Shown: positions 15,323 through 24,089 of the stretch, in pieces
How positions within the stretch are numbered: position 1 is the stretch's first letter
Layout of the letters: every line of letters starts with the position of its first letter
Assembly (NCBI GenBank): GCA_020441665.1
Contig: JAGRLT010000060.1
Span: forward strand, 1-50,083
DNA from: Nitratireductor sp.
GTDB taxonomy: Bacteria > Pseudomonadota > Alphaproteobacteria > Rhizobiales > Rhizobiaceae
DNA length: 50,083 bases
Direction: 5' to 3'
Program-made: the position numbers and the translations under genes
The notes under the pieces: generated by a model
Databases searched by the model: none
Told to the model about the DNA's origin: nothing
What the model saw: only the letters and a program-made list of their open reading frames with translations

Positions 15323-16813
15323 TTAGTGGCCACCCTCGCTTGCGAGCGCCGCGGCTTTGATGTCCTCTTCGCTGCCACCGGCGCCGTTCAGGAACAGGTT
15401 CAGCAGGACGGCGGCGAACGAGGCGAGCAGGATGCCGGAGTCGATCAGCGGACCGATCGCATGCGGCAGCCAGGTGTGGAAATCCGGAGCCACCATCGGG
15501 ATCATGCCGAAGCCGATCGCCACCGCGACGATGATCAGATTGTGACGGTTGTTCGCGAAATCGACCTTCGAAAGGATGCGAATGCCGGTCGCCGCGACCA
15601 TTCCGAACATGACCAGGCCGGCGCCGCCGAGCACGGCGGTTGGCAGCGATTCGACCAGGGCGGCGAGCTTGGGCACCAGACCGAGCACGATCATGATGAT
15701 GCCGCCGGCGACGCAGACGAAACGGCTCTTGATGCCCGTCACACCCACCAGACCGACGTTTTGCGAGAAGCTGGTATAGGGGAAGGTGTTGAAGATGCCG
15801 CCGATCAGGGTGCCGAGACCGTCGGTGCGCAGGCCGGCCGACAGCATCGGCTGGGTGATCTTGCGGCCCGTCATGTCGCCGAGCGCCAGGAACATGCCGG
15901 TCGATTCGATCATCACGACGACCATGACCAGGGTCATGGTGAGGATCATGATCGGGTTGAAGATCGGTATGCCGAAATGCAGCGGCAGGATGATGTCGAA
16001 CCAGGCGGCATTGCCGACCTTGTCGAAGTGCATCATGCCGAGGAACGTGGCGAGGATGCCGCCAAACACGATGCCGATGAGGACGGCGATGTTGGACACG
16101 AAGCCTCTGGCATATTTGAAGACGAGCAGGATGACGACCAGGACCGCCGCCGATACCGCCATGTTGATCGGCGAGGCGTAGGCCGGGTTCGGCACGGATG
16201 GCGCGATGCCCATGCGGGCGGGAACTTCGGGGATGCTTCCGCCGGAAGTGCCGGCAAGTTCACCGATCTGCTTCAGCCACTCGGCATGTTCGGGCGAGAC
16301 GAGTTTCGGCGCGGTCGGGCCGACCGGGACACCGAAGATCCACTGGATGCCGACGCGCATCAGGGTGACGCCGATCACCAGGATGATCGTGCCTGTGACG
16401 ATCGGCGGGAAGAACCGCAGCATCCGGCTGACAAAGGGCGCGATCACCATGCCGATGATGCCGGCGCCGATGACGGCGCCGTAGATCATTCGCGCGCCAT
16501 CCAGGCCGGGATTGGCGATCGCGATGGAGATCATCGGGCCGACCGCCGCAAAGGTCACGCCCATCATGACCGGCAGGCGAATGCCGAACCACTGGGTGGC
16601 GCCAAGCGACTGGATGATCGAGACGACGCCGCAGACGAACAGGTCGGCGGAAATCAGAAACGCGACCTGTTCCGGTTCCAGCTTCAGAACCCGGCCGATG
16701 ATCAGCGGAACCGCAATGGCGCCCGCATACATGACGAGCACGTGTTGCAGCCCAAGCGTGAACAGCTTGGGTGCCGGCAGAACTTCGTCCACCGGGTGTG
16801 TCGTTTGAGACAT
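15323..16813 (-). CDS. NCS2-family purine (xanthine/urate) permease
   Basis: 496 residues with about 12-14 helices. Nucleobase:cation symporter-2 signatures include LGLQHVLVMYAGAIAVPLI at the start, the helix-3 segment VMMGVTFAAVGPM, and FGMVAATGIRIL with downstream NRHNLIIVAVAIG. The family imports xanthine, urate or uracil with protons. Position in the puuE-uraD/allE operon points to urate or xanthine. The start at 16813 has GGGAGG 8 bases upstream. The gene is 51 bases after allE and ends at the strong terminator. Confidence 0.9.
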   Translation of the reverse strand: MSQTTHPVDEVLPAPKLFTLGLQHVLVMYAGAIAVPLIIGRVLKLEPEQVAFLISADLFVCGVVSIIQSLGATQWFGIRLPVMMGVTFAAVGPMISIAIANPGLDGARMIYGAVIGAGIIGMVIAPFVSRMLRFFPPIVTGTIILVIGVTLMRVGIQWIFGVPVGPTAPKLVSPEHAEWLKQIGELAGTSGGSIPEVPARMGIAPSVPNPAYASPINMAVSAAVLVVILLVFKYARGFVSNIAVLIGIVFGGILATFLGMMHFDKVGNAAWFDIILPLHFGIPIFNPIMILTMTLVMVVVMIESTGMFLALGDMTGRKITQPMLSAGLRTDGLGTLIGGIFNTFPYTSFSQNVGLVGVTGIKSRFVCVAGGIIMIVLGLVPKLAALVESLPTAVLGGAGLVMFGMVAATGIRILSKVDFANNRHNLIIVAVAIGFGMIPMVAPDFHTWLPHAIGPLIDSGILLASFAAVLLNLFLNGAGGSEEDIKAAALASEGGH

Positions 16814-16864
16814 TTGAGTACCCTCCCTTGGAGATGTCAGAGATTGGTCGAAATCACGCGGTCC

Positions 16865-17719
16865 TCATCCGGCTGCCCCGAAGGGCGCAAGGCGCGGATG
16901 ACGGTTTACGTCCTTGTACAGAAGATAGCGGAACGGACCCGGCCCGCCGGCGTAGCAGGCCTGCGGGCAGAAGGCGCGAAGCCACATGAAGTCGCCGGCC
17001 TCCACTTCCACCCAGTCATTGTTGAGCTTGTAGACGGCCTTGCCCTCCAGAACGTACAGGCCGTGCTCCATGACATGGGTTTCCTCGAAGGGAATGACCC
17101 CGCCCGGCTGCAAGGTGACGATGGTGACATGCATGTCGTGCCGCAGGTCCTGCGGGTCGACAAAGCGCGTCGTCGCCCAGCGCCCGTTCGTGTCGGGCAT
17201 GGAGGCCGGTGCGATATCCTGTTCGTTGGTCACGACAATATCGGGATGGTCTATTCCCTCGACCGCCTCATAGCGCTTGCGGAACCAGTGAAAGCAGGCG
17301 TTCTGCGACCCGGTGTTGGAGACCTTCCATTGCGTGCCGGCGGGGATGTAGGCATAGCCGCCGGGCTTGAGGGTCGCGGTTTCGCCGGCAAGGGTCAGGG
17401 TCAGTTCACCCGACGTGACAAACAGGACGGCCTGCGCCTCGCTGTCCGGCTCCGGCCGGTCGCTGCCGCCACCGGGAGCCACTTCCATGATATACTGGCA
17501 GAAGGTTTCGGCAAATCCGGAGAGCGGACGCGCGATGATCCATCCGCGGGTCTTCTCCCAATGCGGGAACAAACTCGTGACGATATCGCGCATCACGCCC
17601 CCGGGGAGGACCGCATAGGCCTCGGTGAAAATCGCACGCCCGGTCATCAACTCGGTCTGTGCGGGAAGCCCCCCCTCAACGGTGTGATAGCTGCGGTTGG
17701 ATTTGGAAACTGCGTTCAT
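16865..17719 (-). CDS. allE: (S)-ureidoglycine aminohydrolase
   Basis: Hydrolyses ureidoglycine to (S)-ureidoglycolate and ammonia using a bound metal. 284 residues forming two cupin domains. The first (about 45-135) contains PLSGFAETFCQYIMEV, GELTLTLAGE and GGYAYIPAGT. The second (about 180-265) carries the metal ligands in FEETHVMEHGLYVLEGKAVY. The start is the ATG at 17719, whose ATGA overlaps the puuE-uraD stop (translational coupling); an upstream extension to 17770 would lie fully inside puuE. Its substrate normally comes from allantoate amidohydrolase (AllC), which is not encoded in the window. Confidence 0.9.
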   Translation of the reverse strand: MNAVSKSNRSYHTVEGGLPAQTELMTGRAIFTEAYAVLPGGVMRDIVTSLFPHWEKTRGWIIARPLSGFAETFCQYIMEVAPGGGSDRPEPDSEAQAVLFVTSGELTLTLAGETATLKPGGYAYIPAGTQWKVSNTGSQNACFHWFRKRYEAVEGIDHPDIVVTNEQDIAPASMPDTNGRWATTRFVDPQDLRHDMHVTIVTLQPGGVIPFEETHVMEHGLYVLEGKAVYKLNNDWVEVEAGDFMWLRAFCPQACYAGGPGPFRYLLYKDVNRHPRLAPFGAAG

Positions 17720-19140
17720 GGCAACATGTCCCTTAGCCGAAGCAATGCGATGCGCTCGACCTGCTCGCATGCGGTTTCAAATTCCTCGGATTTGCCGTTG
17801 TCCACCCGTTTGCTGAACGCGGCGAGGATCTGCTCCTTGTTCAGCCCCTTCACCGCGATGATGAAGGGAAATCCGAACCGGGAGGTGTAGGCTTCGTTCA
17901 ACCGGGTGAACTGTTCGCGCTCGCCGTCGGTAAGGGCATCGAGGCCGGCCGAGGCCTGTTCGGCCGTCGATTCCTGCGTCAACCGCTTTGCCTGGGCCAG
18001 TTTCCCGGCAAGATCGGGGTGGGCGGTCAAAACGCCCAGCCTTTCGTCCTGGGAGGCCGAGCGGAAGATGCGCGTCAGCGCATTGTGGAGACCGGTCGCG
18101 CCGTCATGGGCGGGGCCGAGCTCCAGGTCAAAGGCGCGTTCGGCGATCCATGGCGAGTGCTCGAAGATCGAACCGAACCGCTCGACGAAGTCGGCGCGGT
18201 CCATCTGGCTGGGAACGAGGGCGGGCCGCGCCGGGGCGTGGTTTTTCGACCAGTGTTCGGCGATGTCGATACGGCGCGGGAACCAGACGCCTTCATGGCC
18301 CGCGGCATAGTCGATGAACCGCTGCAAGGATGCCGCGCGACCCGGGCGGCCGATCAATCGGCAGTGCAGGCCGATGTTGAGCATCTTGGCTGCGCCATTG
18401 CTGCCTTCCTCATACAGGACGTCGAAGGCATCCTTGAGATAGGTGAAGAACTGGTCGCCCGAATTGAAACCCTGGGTATTGGCAAAACGCATGTCGTTGC
18501 TATCGAGGGTGTAGGGGATGATCAGCTGGTTCTTGCCGGCATGCTCGATCCAGTAGGGAAGATCGTCGGCGTAGGAATCGGAAATGTAGTCGAAATCGCC
18601 GTACTCGGCGGCAAGGGGAACCGTGTTCAGGGAAGCGCGGCCGAGATAGAAGCCGCGCGGTCTGCTGCCGGTCACTTCGGTGTGGAGCGCGATCGCCGCC
18701 TTGAGATGCTCCAGCTCGGCTTCGCGATCGAAATCCTTGTACTCGATCCACTTGTAGCCGTGGGAAGCGATCTCCCAGTCGGCCTCCAGCATCGCCGCAA
18801 CCTGATCGGGCGAGCGCGCGAGCGCGGTGGCGACGCCATATACCGTGACCGGAATTCGGGACTGGGTGAACATGCGGTGCAAACGCCAGAAGCCGGCGCG
18901 CGCGCCGTATTCGTAGATCGATTCCATGTTCCAATGGCGCTGGTTCGGCCAATTGGCAGCCCCGACGATTTCGGACAGGAATGCTTCGGACTGGCCGTCG
19001 CCGTGCAGCAGGCAGTTCTCACCGCCCTCTTCATAGTTGATGACGAATTGGACGGCGATGCGCGCGCCGTTCGGCCACACATCCTTTGTCGGGTTCGGTC
19101 CGTAACCCCGCATGTCGCGTTCGTAGCGCGCAGCTTCCAT
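17716..19140 (-). CDS. puuE: Allantoinase PuuE fused to OHCU decarboxylase
   Basis: A 474-residue two-domain protein. Residues 1-300 are the cofactor-independent allantoinase PuuE of the polysaccharide deacetylase family (VQFVINYEEGGENCLLHGD, EIASHGYKWIEY, LNIGLHCRLIGRPGR). Residues about 310-470 are 2-oxo-4-hydroxy-4-carboxy-5-ureidoimidazoline decarboxylase (FEHSPWIAERAF, AHPDLAGKLA, NEAYTSRFGFPFIIAVKG). One chain therefore makes (S)-allantoin and opens its ring to allantoate. The order of domains is the reverse of the pathway order. GGGAGG precedes the ATG. It is first in the operon puuE-uraD/allE/NCS2 permease and divergent from uraH. Confidence 0.93.
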   Translation of the reverse strand: MEAARYERDMRGYGPNPTKDVWPNGARIAVQFVINYEEGGENCLLHGDGQSEAFLSEIVGAANWPNQRHWNMESIYEYGARAGFWRLHRMFTQSRIPVTVYGVATALARSPDQVAAMLEADWEIASHGYKWIEYKDFDREAELEHLKAAIALHTEVTGSRPRGFYLGRASLNTVPLAAEYGDFDYISDSYADDLPYWIEHAGKNQLIIPYTLDSNDMRFANTQGFNSGDQFFTYLKDAFDVLYEEGSNGAAKMLNIGLHCRLIGRPGRAASLQRFIDYAAGHEGVWFPRRIDIAEHWSKNHAPARPALVPSQMDRADFVERFGSIFEHSPWIAERAFDLELGPAHDGATGLHNALTRIFRSASQDERLGVLTAHPDLAGKLAQAKRLTQESTAEQASAGLDALTDGEREQFTRLNEAYTSRFGFPFIIAVKGLNKEQILAAFSKRVDNGKSEEFETACEQVERIALLRLRDMLP

Positions 19141-19231
19141 TCTGATTGCCTCCCGGATAGCGTTCGTCGCAGTTTCAGTATATCAACGCAAACAAATCCT
19201 TTTTTCAAAAAATACTAGAAACAGAGCCTGA

Positions 19232-19249
19232 CAAAACCAGACTGTTTTG
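19232..19249. promoter_or_regulatory. Inverted repeat in the puuE-uraH divergent region
   Basis: CAAAAC (19232-19237) and GTTTTG (19244-19249) form a dyad with a 6-base spacer, roughly midway in the 218-base gap between the two divergent genes. It is a candidate operator for a shared regulator such as the LysR protein at 19758-20657. Confidence 0.35.
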
Positions 19250-19358
19250 CGTAAGAGAATGCTGGCATTTAGTGCATCGGTCAAATGGTTTGAGCTGTTT
19301 GGGCAGGATGCGGTCTGGTTGCCGTGAAAGGCTCTGGGAATCCGGAAAGGATACGATC

Positions 19359-19718
19359 ATGAAGAACGAAGGCTGGTTGAGCACCCACGTATTGGATACC
19401 GCCAATGGTTGCCCCGGGGCCGCCATCGCGGTCCGTCTGTATAGCCTGAGCGGCCAAGGCCGGTCGCTGGTCAAGGAGACGGTCACGAATTCAGACGGCA
19501 GGACCGATACGCCATTGCTGTCGGGCGAGGAAATCGCCGAAGGGGAATACGAGCTGGAGTTCGATACCGAATCCTATTTCCGGTCGCTGGGCAACGCCCA
19601 TGCCGGCACCTTCCTCGCGACCATACCGATTCGTTTTCGGATTTCGGATGTGAGCCAGCACTATCACGTTCCGCTCCTCGTCTCGCCGTTCAGCTATTCC
19701 ACCTATCGTGGCAGCTGA
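19359..19718 (+). CDS. uraH: 5-hydroxyisourate hydrolase
   Basis: A 119-residue transthyretin-like enzyme that hydrolyses 5-hydroxyisourate to OHCU, the step after urate oxidation. The N-terminal signature [17 protein letters not shown], the central [11 protein letters not shown] and the C-terminal tetrapeptide YRGS are all present, and the length is right for the family. The ATG at 19359 is chosen because GGAAAGG lies upstream and the protein then begins just before the signature. It is divergent from puuE-uraD, whose product takes the next step. Confidence 0.93.
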   Translation: MKNEGWLSTHVLDTANGCPGAAIAVRLYSLSGQGRSLVKETVTNSDGRTDTPLLSGEEIAEGEYELEFDTESYFRSLGNAHAGTFLATIPIRFRISDVSQHYHVPLLVSPFSYSTYRGS

Positions 19719-19757
19719 GGCGCTTGCCGGCGCCGGCTTCCGGCCGGCTTGCGGCGC

Positions 19758-20657
19758 CTATCCCAAATCGCTGCAAGAGGCGAGGATATGGTCCAGGAAC
19801 AGCCTTGCCTTGGGATCCTGCAAACGCTTATGCGGATAGACGCATGAGAGCGGGGTGGGGGTCGGCGGCGTTTCCTCGGCGACGACAACGAGGCGTCCGC
19901 TCGCCAAATGCTCGGCAACTTCGAAGCGCGGCTTGTTGACGATGCCGCATCCCGCCAGCGCCCAGTCCGTCAGCACATCGCCATCATCCGATTCCAGCGG
20001 ACCGAGGGCGTCGAACCGCTTGGGCGCGCCATTGACCCGCAACATCCAGAAAAACTCGTTTGCCCCCGGATAGCGATGCAACAGGCAATGGTGCTTGCGT
20101 TCGACAAGTTCACTGCCGCGCGCCGGTTTCCCGAACTGCTCGATGTAAGAGGGCGCGGCGCACAGAACGCGCTCCAGATCGCAGATGTGGCGTACCCTGA
20201 GATTCGAATCCGACAGTTGCCCGACCATGATCGCCAGGTCCAGTCCTTCCGCGGCAACGTCGATCTTGCGGTCCGATAGCCGCAGCCGGATGTTGAGCTC
20301 GGGGTAGGACGCCTTGAAGCCGGGAATGGTCGGGGCGATGAGTTTCTTGCCCAATCCAAGGGGCGCTGCTACAAACAAGGTTCCCCGCGGATTGTTGGTG
20401 ATGTCGCTTACCGACGATTCAGCCTCATTGATTGCATCGAGTACCCTGGTTGCACCCGTATAGAAGACTTTTCCCTGATCGGTGGGATGCAGCGCCCGGG
20501 TCGTCCGGTGGAACAGGCGAACGCCCAGATATTTTTCGAGGTCGTTTATTCGGCTGCTCGCTACCGCCGCCGAGACCCGCAGGTCGCGGCCGGCGGCCGA
20601 CATGCTGCCCAGTTCATAAGCTCTGACGAAGGTCTTCAAATTATCCAGATAGGCCAT
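19758..20657 (-). CDS. LysR-family transcriptional regulator
   Basis: 299 residues: an N-terminal helix-turn-helix (about 4-62: FVRAYELGSMSAAGRDLRVS, then VASSRINDLEKYLGVRLFHR) and a substrate-binding co-inducer domain from about 90. It is divergent from puuD across a 103-base gap with two dyads, the usual layout of a LysR regulator and its target, so it probably controls urate oxidation and perhaps uraH/puuE. The effector is not evident; urate or a ureide is a guess. Confidence 0.9.
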   Translation of the reverse strand: MAYLDNLKTFVRAYELGSMSAAGRDLRVSAAVASSRINDLEKYLGVRLFHRTTRALHPTDQGKVFYTGATRVLDAINEAESSVSDITNNPRGTLFVAAPLGLGKKLIAPTIPGFKASYPELNIRLRLSDRKIDVAAEGLDLAIMVGQLSDSNLRVRHICDLERVLCAAPSYIEQFGKPARGSELVERKHHCLLHRYPGANEFFWMLRVNGAPKRFDALGPLESDDGDVLTDWALAGCGIVNKPRFEVAEHLASGRLVVVAEETPPTPTPLSCVYPHKRLQDPKARLFLDHILASCSDLG

Positions 20658-20693
20658 GGCTCATTTTCTCGATAATCATGAAACAGATGGAAG

Positions 20694-20729
20694 AAATAGC
20701 GCTATTTTTTGAGGGTGGCAATTCTGCCA
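20694..20729. promoter_or_regulatory. Two dyads between the LysR gene and puuD
   Basis: AAATAGCGCTATTT (20694-20707) is a perfect 14-bp palindrome. TGGCAATTCTGCCA (20716-20729) has 5-bp arms and a 4-base spacer. Both lie in the divergent intergenic region and are candidate sites for the LysR protein; the second is close to the size of the T-N11-A motif of that family. Confidence 0.4.
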
Positions 20730-20760
20730 AGATGCGGCTTCGGCAATTTGTTGGGAGGCA

Positions 20761-22008
20761 ATGATGTATGACCTTGCTGTAATGTGGGACTGGTTGGGGT
20801 TTTCGGTGCGCTGGCTGCATGTCATCACCGCGATGGCGTGGATCGGCGCCAGTTTCTACTTCATCGCACTGGACCTGATGCTGAAGCCGGCGGCCGACAT
20901 GCCCGAAGGCGCCTATGGCGAGGAATGGGAAGTGCATGGCGGCGGCTTCTATCATACCACCAAATATCTTGTTGCGCCCGCCCGGATGCCCGAGCATCTG
21001 ACCTGGCACAAATGGCAGAGCTACTCCACCTGGCTTTCCGGTGCCACGCTTCTGATGATCGTCTATTGGGTCGGCGGCGAGATTTTCCTGCTCGACCCCA
21101 ACAAGGCCGAGCTGCAGCTCTGGCAGGGAATTCTGATTTCCGGCGGTTCGCTGACGATCGGCTGGCTTGCCTACGACCAGCTGTGCAAATCCAAGCTGAG
21201 CGACAATCCCACCCTTTTGATGCTGCTCCTGTTCGTCATCCTTGTGGCGATGTCCTGGGGCTACAACCAGATATTCACGGGCCGTGCCGCCCTGCTTCAC
21301 CTCGGCGCGTTTACCGCCACGATCATGACGGCGAACGTGTTCTTCCAGATCATGCCGAACCAGCGGATCGTGGTGGAGGATCTGAAGGCGGGGCGGAAAC
21401 CGGATCCAAAGTACGGAAAGATTGCCAAGGTCCGTTCCACGCACAACAACTACCTGACGCTTCCCGTGGTGTTCCTGATGCTGAGCAACCACTATCCGCT
21501 CGCCTTCGCCACGGAATATTCCTGGATCATCGCCAGCCTGATCTTCCTGACCGGCGTTACCATCCGCCACTACTTCAACACCATGCATGCCACCGGAAGC
21601 GGCCCGCACTGGACCTGGCTGGTGACGGTCGTGCTGATGCTGATCATCGCCTGGCTGTCGGTTGCGCCCATGCTCGACACCGCCGAGAACGCCGAATCGC
21701 GGAAACTCACTCCCTATGAGCAGCAATTCGCCTCGGCGGCGGGTTTCGAAGAGGCTTTCGACGTGGTCCAGGGCAATTGCTCGATGTGCCATTCGCGCGA
21801 GCCCTTCTTCAGCGAAAGCATGCTCTGGCCGCCGAAGGGCGTGGTGCTTGAAACGAAGTCGGACGTCGCGCGCCGCGCCGAGCAGATATTCCTGCAGGCC
21901 GGTGTGACCCACGCCATGCCGCCGCCGAATGCGGTGCGGACCATGACGGAGGAAAACCGCAAGACGATCATCGCCTGGTACCGCGACGCGACGCGCAAGA
22001 GCAACTGA
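20761..22008 (+). CDS. puuD: Membrane urate oxidase with C-terminal cytochrome c domain
   Basis: 415 residues. The N-terminal part (about 1-300) has eight or so membrane helices starting with WDWLGFSVRWLHVITAMAWIG, as in the PuuD/urate hydroxylase family. The C-terminal domain carries a single haem c site CSMCH (Cys340, Cys343, His344). Members oxidise urate to 5-hydroxyisourate and pass electrons to the respiratory chain rather than to oxygen, so no peroxide is formed. Two ATG codons are adjacent (20761 and 20764); the second has the better distance from GGGAGG. Followed after 124 bases by a TSUP permease. Confidence 0.92.
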   Translation: MMYDLAVMWDWLGFSVRWLHVITAMAWIGASFYFIALDLMLKPAADMPEGAYGEEWEVHGGGFYHTTKYLVAPARMPEHLTWHKWQSYSTWLSGATLLMIVYWVGGEIFLLDPNKAELQLWQGILISGGSLTIGWLAYDQLCKSKLSDNPTLLMLLLFVILVAMSWGYNQIFTGRAALLHLGAFTATIMTANVFFQIMPNQRIVVEDLKAGRKPDPKYGKIAKVRSTHNNYLTLPVVFLMLSNHYPLAFATEYSWIIASLIFLTGVTIRHYFNTMHATGSGPHWTWLVTVVLMLIIAWLSVAPMLDTAENAESRKLTPYEQQFASAAGFEEAFDVVQGNCSMCHSREPFFSESMLWPPKGVVLETKSDVARRAEQIFLQAGVTHAMPPPNAVRTMTEENRKTIIAWYRDATRKSN

Positions 22009-22132
22009 CGGTATCCTGGAGCGGTAGACCGGGGCAATCCTTGCCTTCGGACAAATCCCTTCCGATCGGGTAAACGCTGCCGCGTCTTTGGCGACATGAA
22101 AGACCGCGCCGGCCTGGGGAAAAACAAGTTCG

Positions 22133-22885
22133 ATGGCTGAGTGGCTGTTGCTGATCTTTTCGGCTTTCTTCGCCGGCGTCGTCAATACGATCGCCGGCGG
22201 CGGCACGTTTCTGACGTTTCCCGCGCTGGTCTTTGCCGGCGTCCCGCCGGTTGCCGCCAACGCGACGAGCGCGGTCGCCGTCTTTCCGGGCTATCTCGGC
22301 GGCGCGCTGGGATTTCAGCAGGAAATGAGAGCGTTCGACCGCCGGCGTCTCGTCAGGCTCGTCCTGATCACGCTTGCCGGCGGTGTCGCGGGATCCGGCC
22401 TTCTGCTGGTTTCCTCGAACGCGGCATTCTCGATGGTTGTTCCCTTTCTCCTGTTCGGGGCAACGCTGGTGTTCCTGTTCGGCGACCGCCTGCGCGACTG
22501 GGCTGCCTCGCGGGCGAGCGCCTTCGCGCCCGAGGGGGCGATGGGCCTGTTCGCCGTCAGCGCCTATGGCGGCTACTTCAACGGCGGCCTGGGCATCGTT
22601 CTGCTGGCGCTTTTTTCGATATGGGGGATGACGGACATCCACCTGATGAACGGCCTGAAGAACGGATTGAGCTTCGCGCTTTCCGCCATTTCGGTAGCGA
22701 TCTTTTCCGTCGCGGGACTGGTGCACTGGCCGCAGGCGCTGGCCATGATGGCCGCCGCGATCCTGGGAGGCTATGCCGGCGCGCCGGTCGCCCGCGCGCT
22801 GCCCAAGGCGGTCATCCGCGCCCTCATCGCCGTCATCGGTTTCGGGATGAGCTGCGTCTTCTTCCTGCGGCTTTTGGGCGCGTGA
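22133..22885 (+). CDS. TSUP (TauE/SafE) family membrane permease
   Basis: 250 residues with about eight hydrophobic segments and the family pattern FFAGVVNTIAGGGTFLTFPAL near the start, repeated in weaker form as GGYFNGGLGIVLLALF. TSUP proteins export or import sulfite, sulfoacetate and other small organic anions. It lies 124 bases after puuD in the same direction and converges with kynU. A role exporting an anion of the purine pathway is possible but there is no direct sign of it. Confidence 0.8.
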   Translation: MAEWLLLIFSAFFAGVVNTIAGGGTFLTFPALVFAGVPPVAANATSAVAVFPGYLGGALGFQQEMRAFDRRRLVRLVLITLAGGVAGSGLLLVSSNAAFSMVVPFLLFGATLVFLFGDRLRDWAASRASAFAPEGAMGLFAVSAYGGYFNGGLGIVLLALFSIWGMTDIHLMNGLKNGLSFALSAISVAIFSVAGLVHWPQALAMMAAAILGGYAGAPVARALPKAVIRALIAVIGFGMSCVFFLRLLGA

Positions 22886-22901
22886 GAGACGGCGCGCGGA
22901 C

Positions 22902-24089
22902 TTATGTCACGCGCGACTTCACCTGATATTTCGGATCGCGCCACAGTTCGCCGCCAAGGACCTCCTCGATGATGCCGGCGGCTTTGACGATGTCCTCGCG
23001 GTCGAGATAGAGCGGGGTGAAGCCGAAGCGCATGATGTCGGGCGCGCGGAAATCGCCGATGACGCCGTGATCGATCAGCGCCTGCATGGCGGCATAGCCA
23101 TGTTCGAAACGGAACGAAACCTGGCTGCCGCGCCTTGATCCGTCGCGCGGGGAGGCAAGAGTCAGTTGCGGGCAACGCGCCTCGACCTCGGCGATGAAAA
23201 GGTTCGACAGTTCGAGCGAGGCTGTGCGGATATCGGCCATGTCGACGCCCTCCCAGACATCGAGGGCAGCTTCGAGCAGGGCAAGCTGGACGATGGGCGG
23301 CGTGCCGACGCGCAGGCGCTCGGTGGACATGGCGGGGCGGTAGGCGAGTTCCATGGCAAAGGGATTGTCGTGGCCAAGCCAGCCGGCAAGGGCGGGCTCG
23401 ATGGATTGCACGATATCCGGCCGGGCATAGATGAAGGCCGGCGCGCCCGGGCCGCCATTGAGATATTTGTAGGTGCAGCCGACGGCGAACTCGGCGTTCG
23501 ACGCGGCGATGTCGATGGGCAGGGCGCCGGCGCTGTGGGCAAGATCCCAGATCATCACGGCGCCGGCCTTGTGGGCCGCCTCGGTGATGGCGGCCATGTC
23601 GTGCAGCCTTCCGGTGCGGTAGTCGACCTGGGTCAGCATAACCACGGCGACGTCTTCGCCGATTGCCGCCTCGACGTCCTCGGGCGCCGGCGTGCGCAGT
23701 TCATGCTCCCCGCCGATGGTGCGGATCAGCCCGCCCGCCATGTAGAGATCGGTCGGGAAGTTGCCGTTGTCGGACAGGATCACCCTGCGACCGGGCCGCA
23801 TCTTGAGCGCCGCGTCGAGCGCCTGATAGACCTTGATCGACAGTGTGTCGCCGGTCGCGACAGAACCCGCCGGCGCGCCGATCAGCCGGCCGAGCCGATC
23901 GCCCACCTTTTGCGGCAGGGCCATCCAGCCGGCCGTGTTCCAGGCGCGGATCAGTTCGCCGCCCCATTGCCGGGTAACCACGTCGCGGACGCGGTTGGCC
24001 GCCTGTGCCGGCAGGGGGCCGAGCGAATTGCCGTCGAGATAGATCACCCCCTGCGGCAGTTCGAACAGGTGCTTCTTCGGTAGTGTCAT
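22902..24089 (-). CDS. kynU: Kynureninase
   Basis: PLP enzyme cleaving kynurenine to anthranilate and alanine. 395 residues from the ATG at 24089-24087. The motifs are [11 protein letters not shown] at the N-terminus, [16 protein letters not shown], and the PLP lysine segment [16 protein letters not shown]. The start overlaps the kynA stop by ATGA (24086-24089), so the two are translationally coupled; reading further upstream would run inside kynA. Kynurenine formamidase, the step between KynA and KynU, is not in the window. Confidence 0.93.
   Translation of the reverse strand: MTLPKKHLFELPQGVIYLDGNSLGPLPAQAANRVRDVVTRQWGGELIRAWNTAGWMALPQKVGDRLGRLIGAPAGSVATGDTLSIKVYQALDAALKMRPGRRVILSDNGNFPTDLYMAGGLIRTIGGEHELRTPAPEDVEAAIGEDVAVVMLTQVDYRTGRLHDMAAITEAAHKAGAVMIWDLAHSAGALPIDIAASNAEFAVGCTYKYLNGGPGAPAFIYARPDIVQSIEPALAGWLGHDNPFAMELAYRPAMSTERLRVGTPPIVQLALLEAALDVWEGVDMADIRTASLELSNLFIAEVEARCPQLTLASPRDGSRRGSQVSFRFEHGYAAMQALIDHGVIGDFRAPDIMRFGFTPLYLDREDIVKAAGIIEEVLGGELWRDPKYQVKSRVT

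Noticed and set aside
15326-17890. 854-codon open frame opposite the NCS2 permease and allE
   Set aside because: Antisense shadow spanning two real genes and their intergenic gap; composition is not protein-like.
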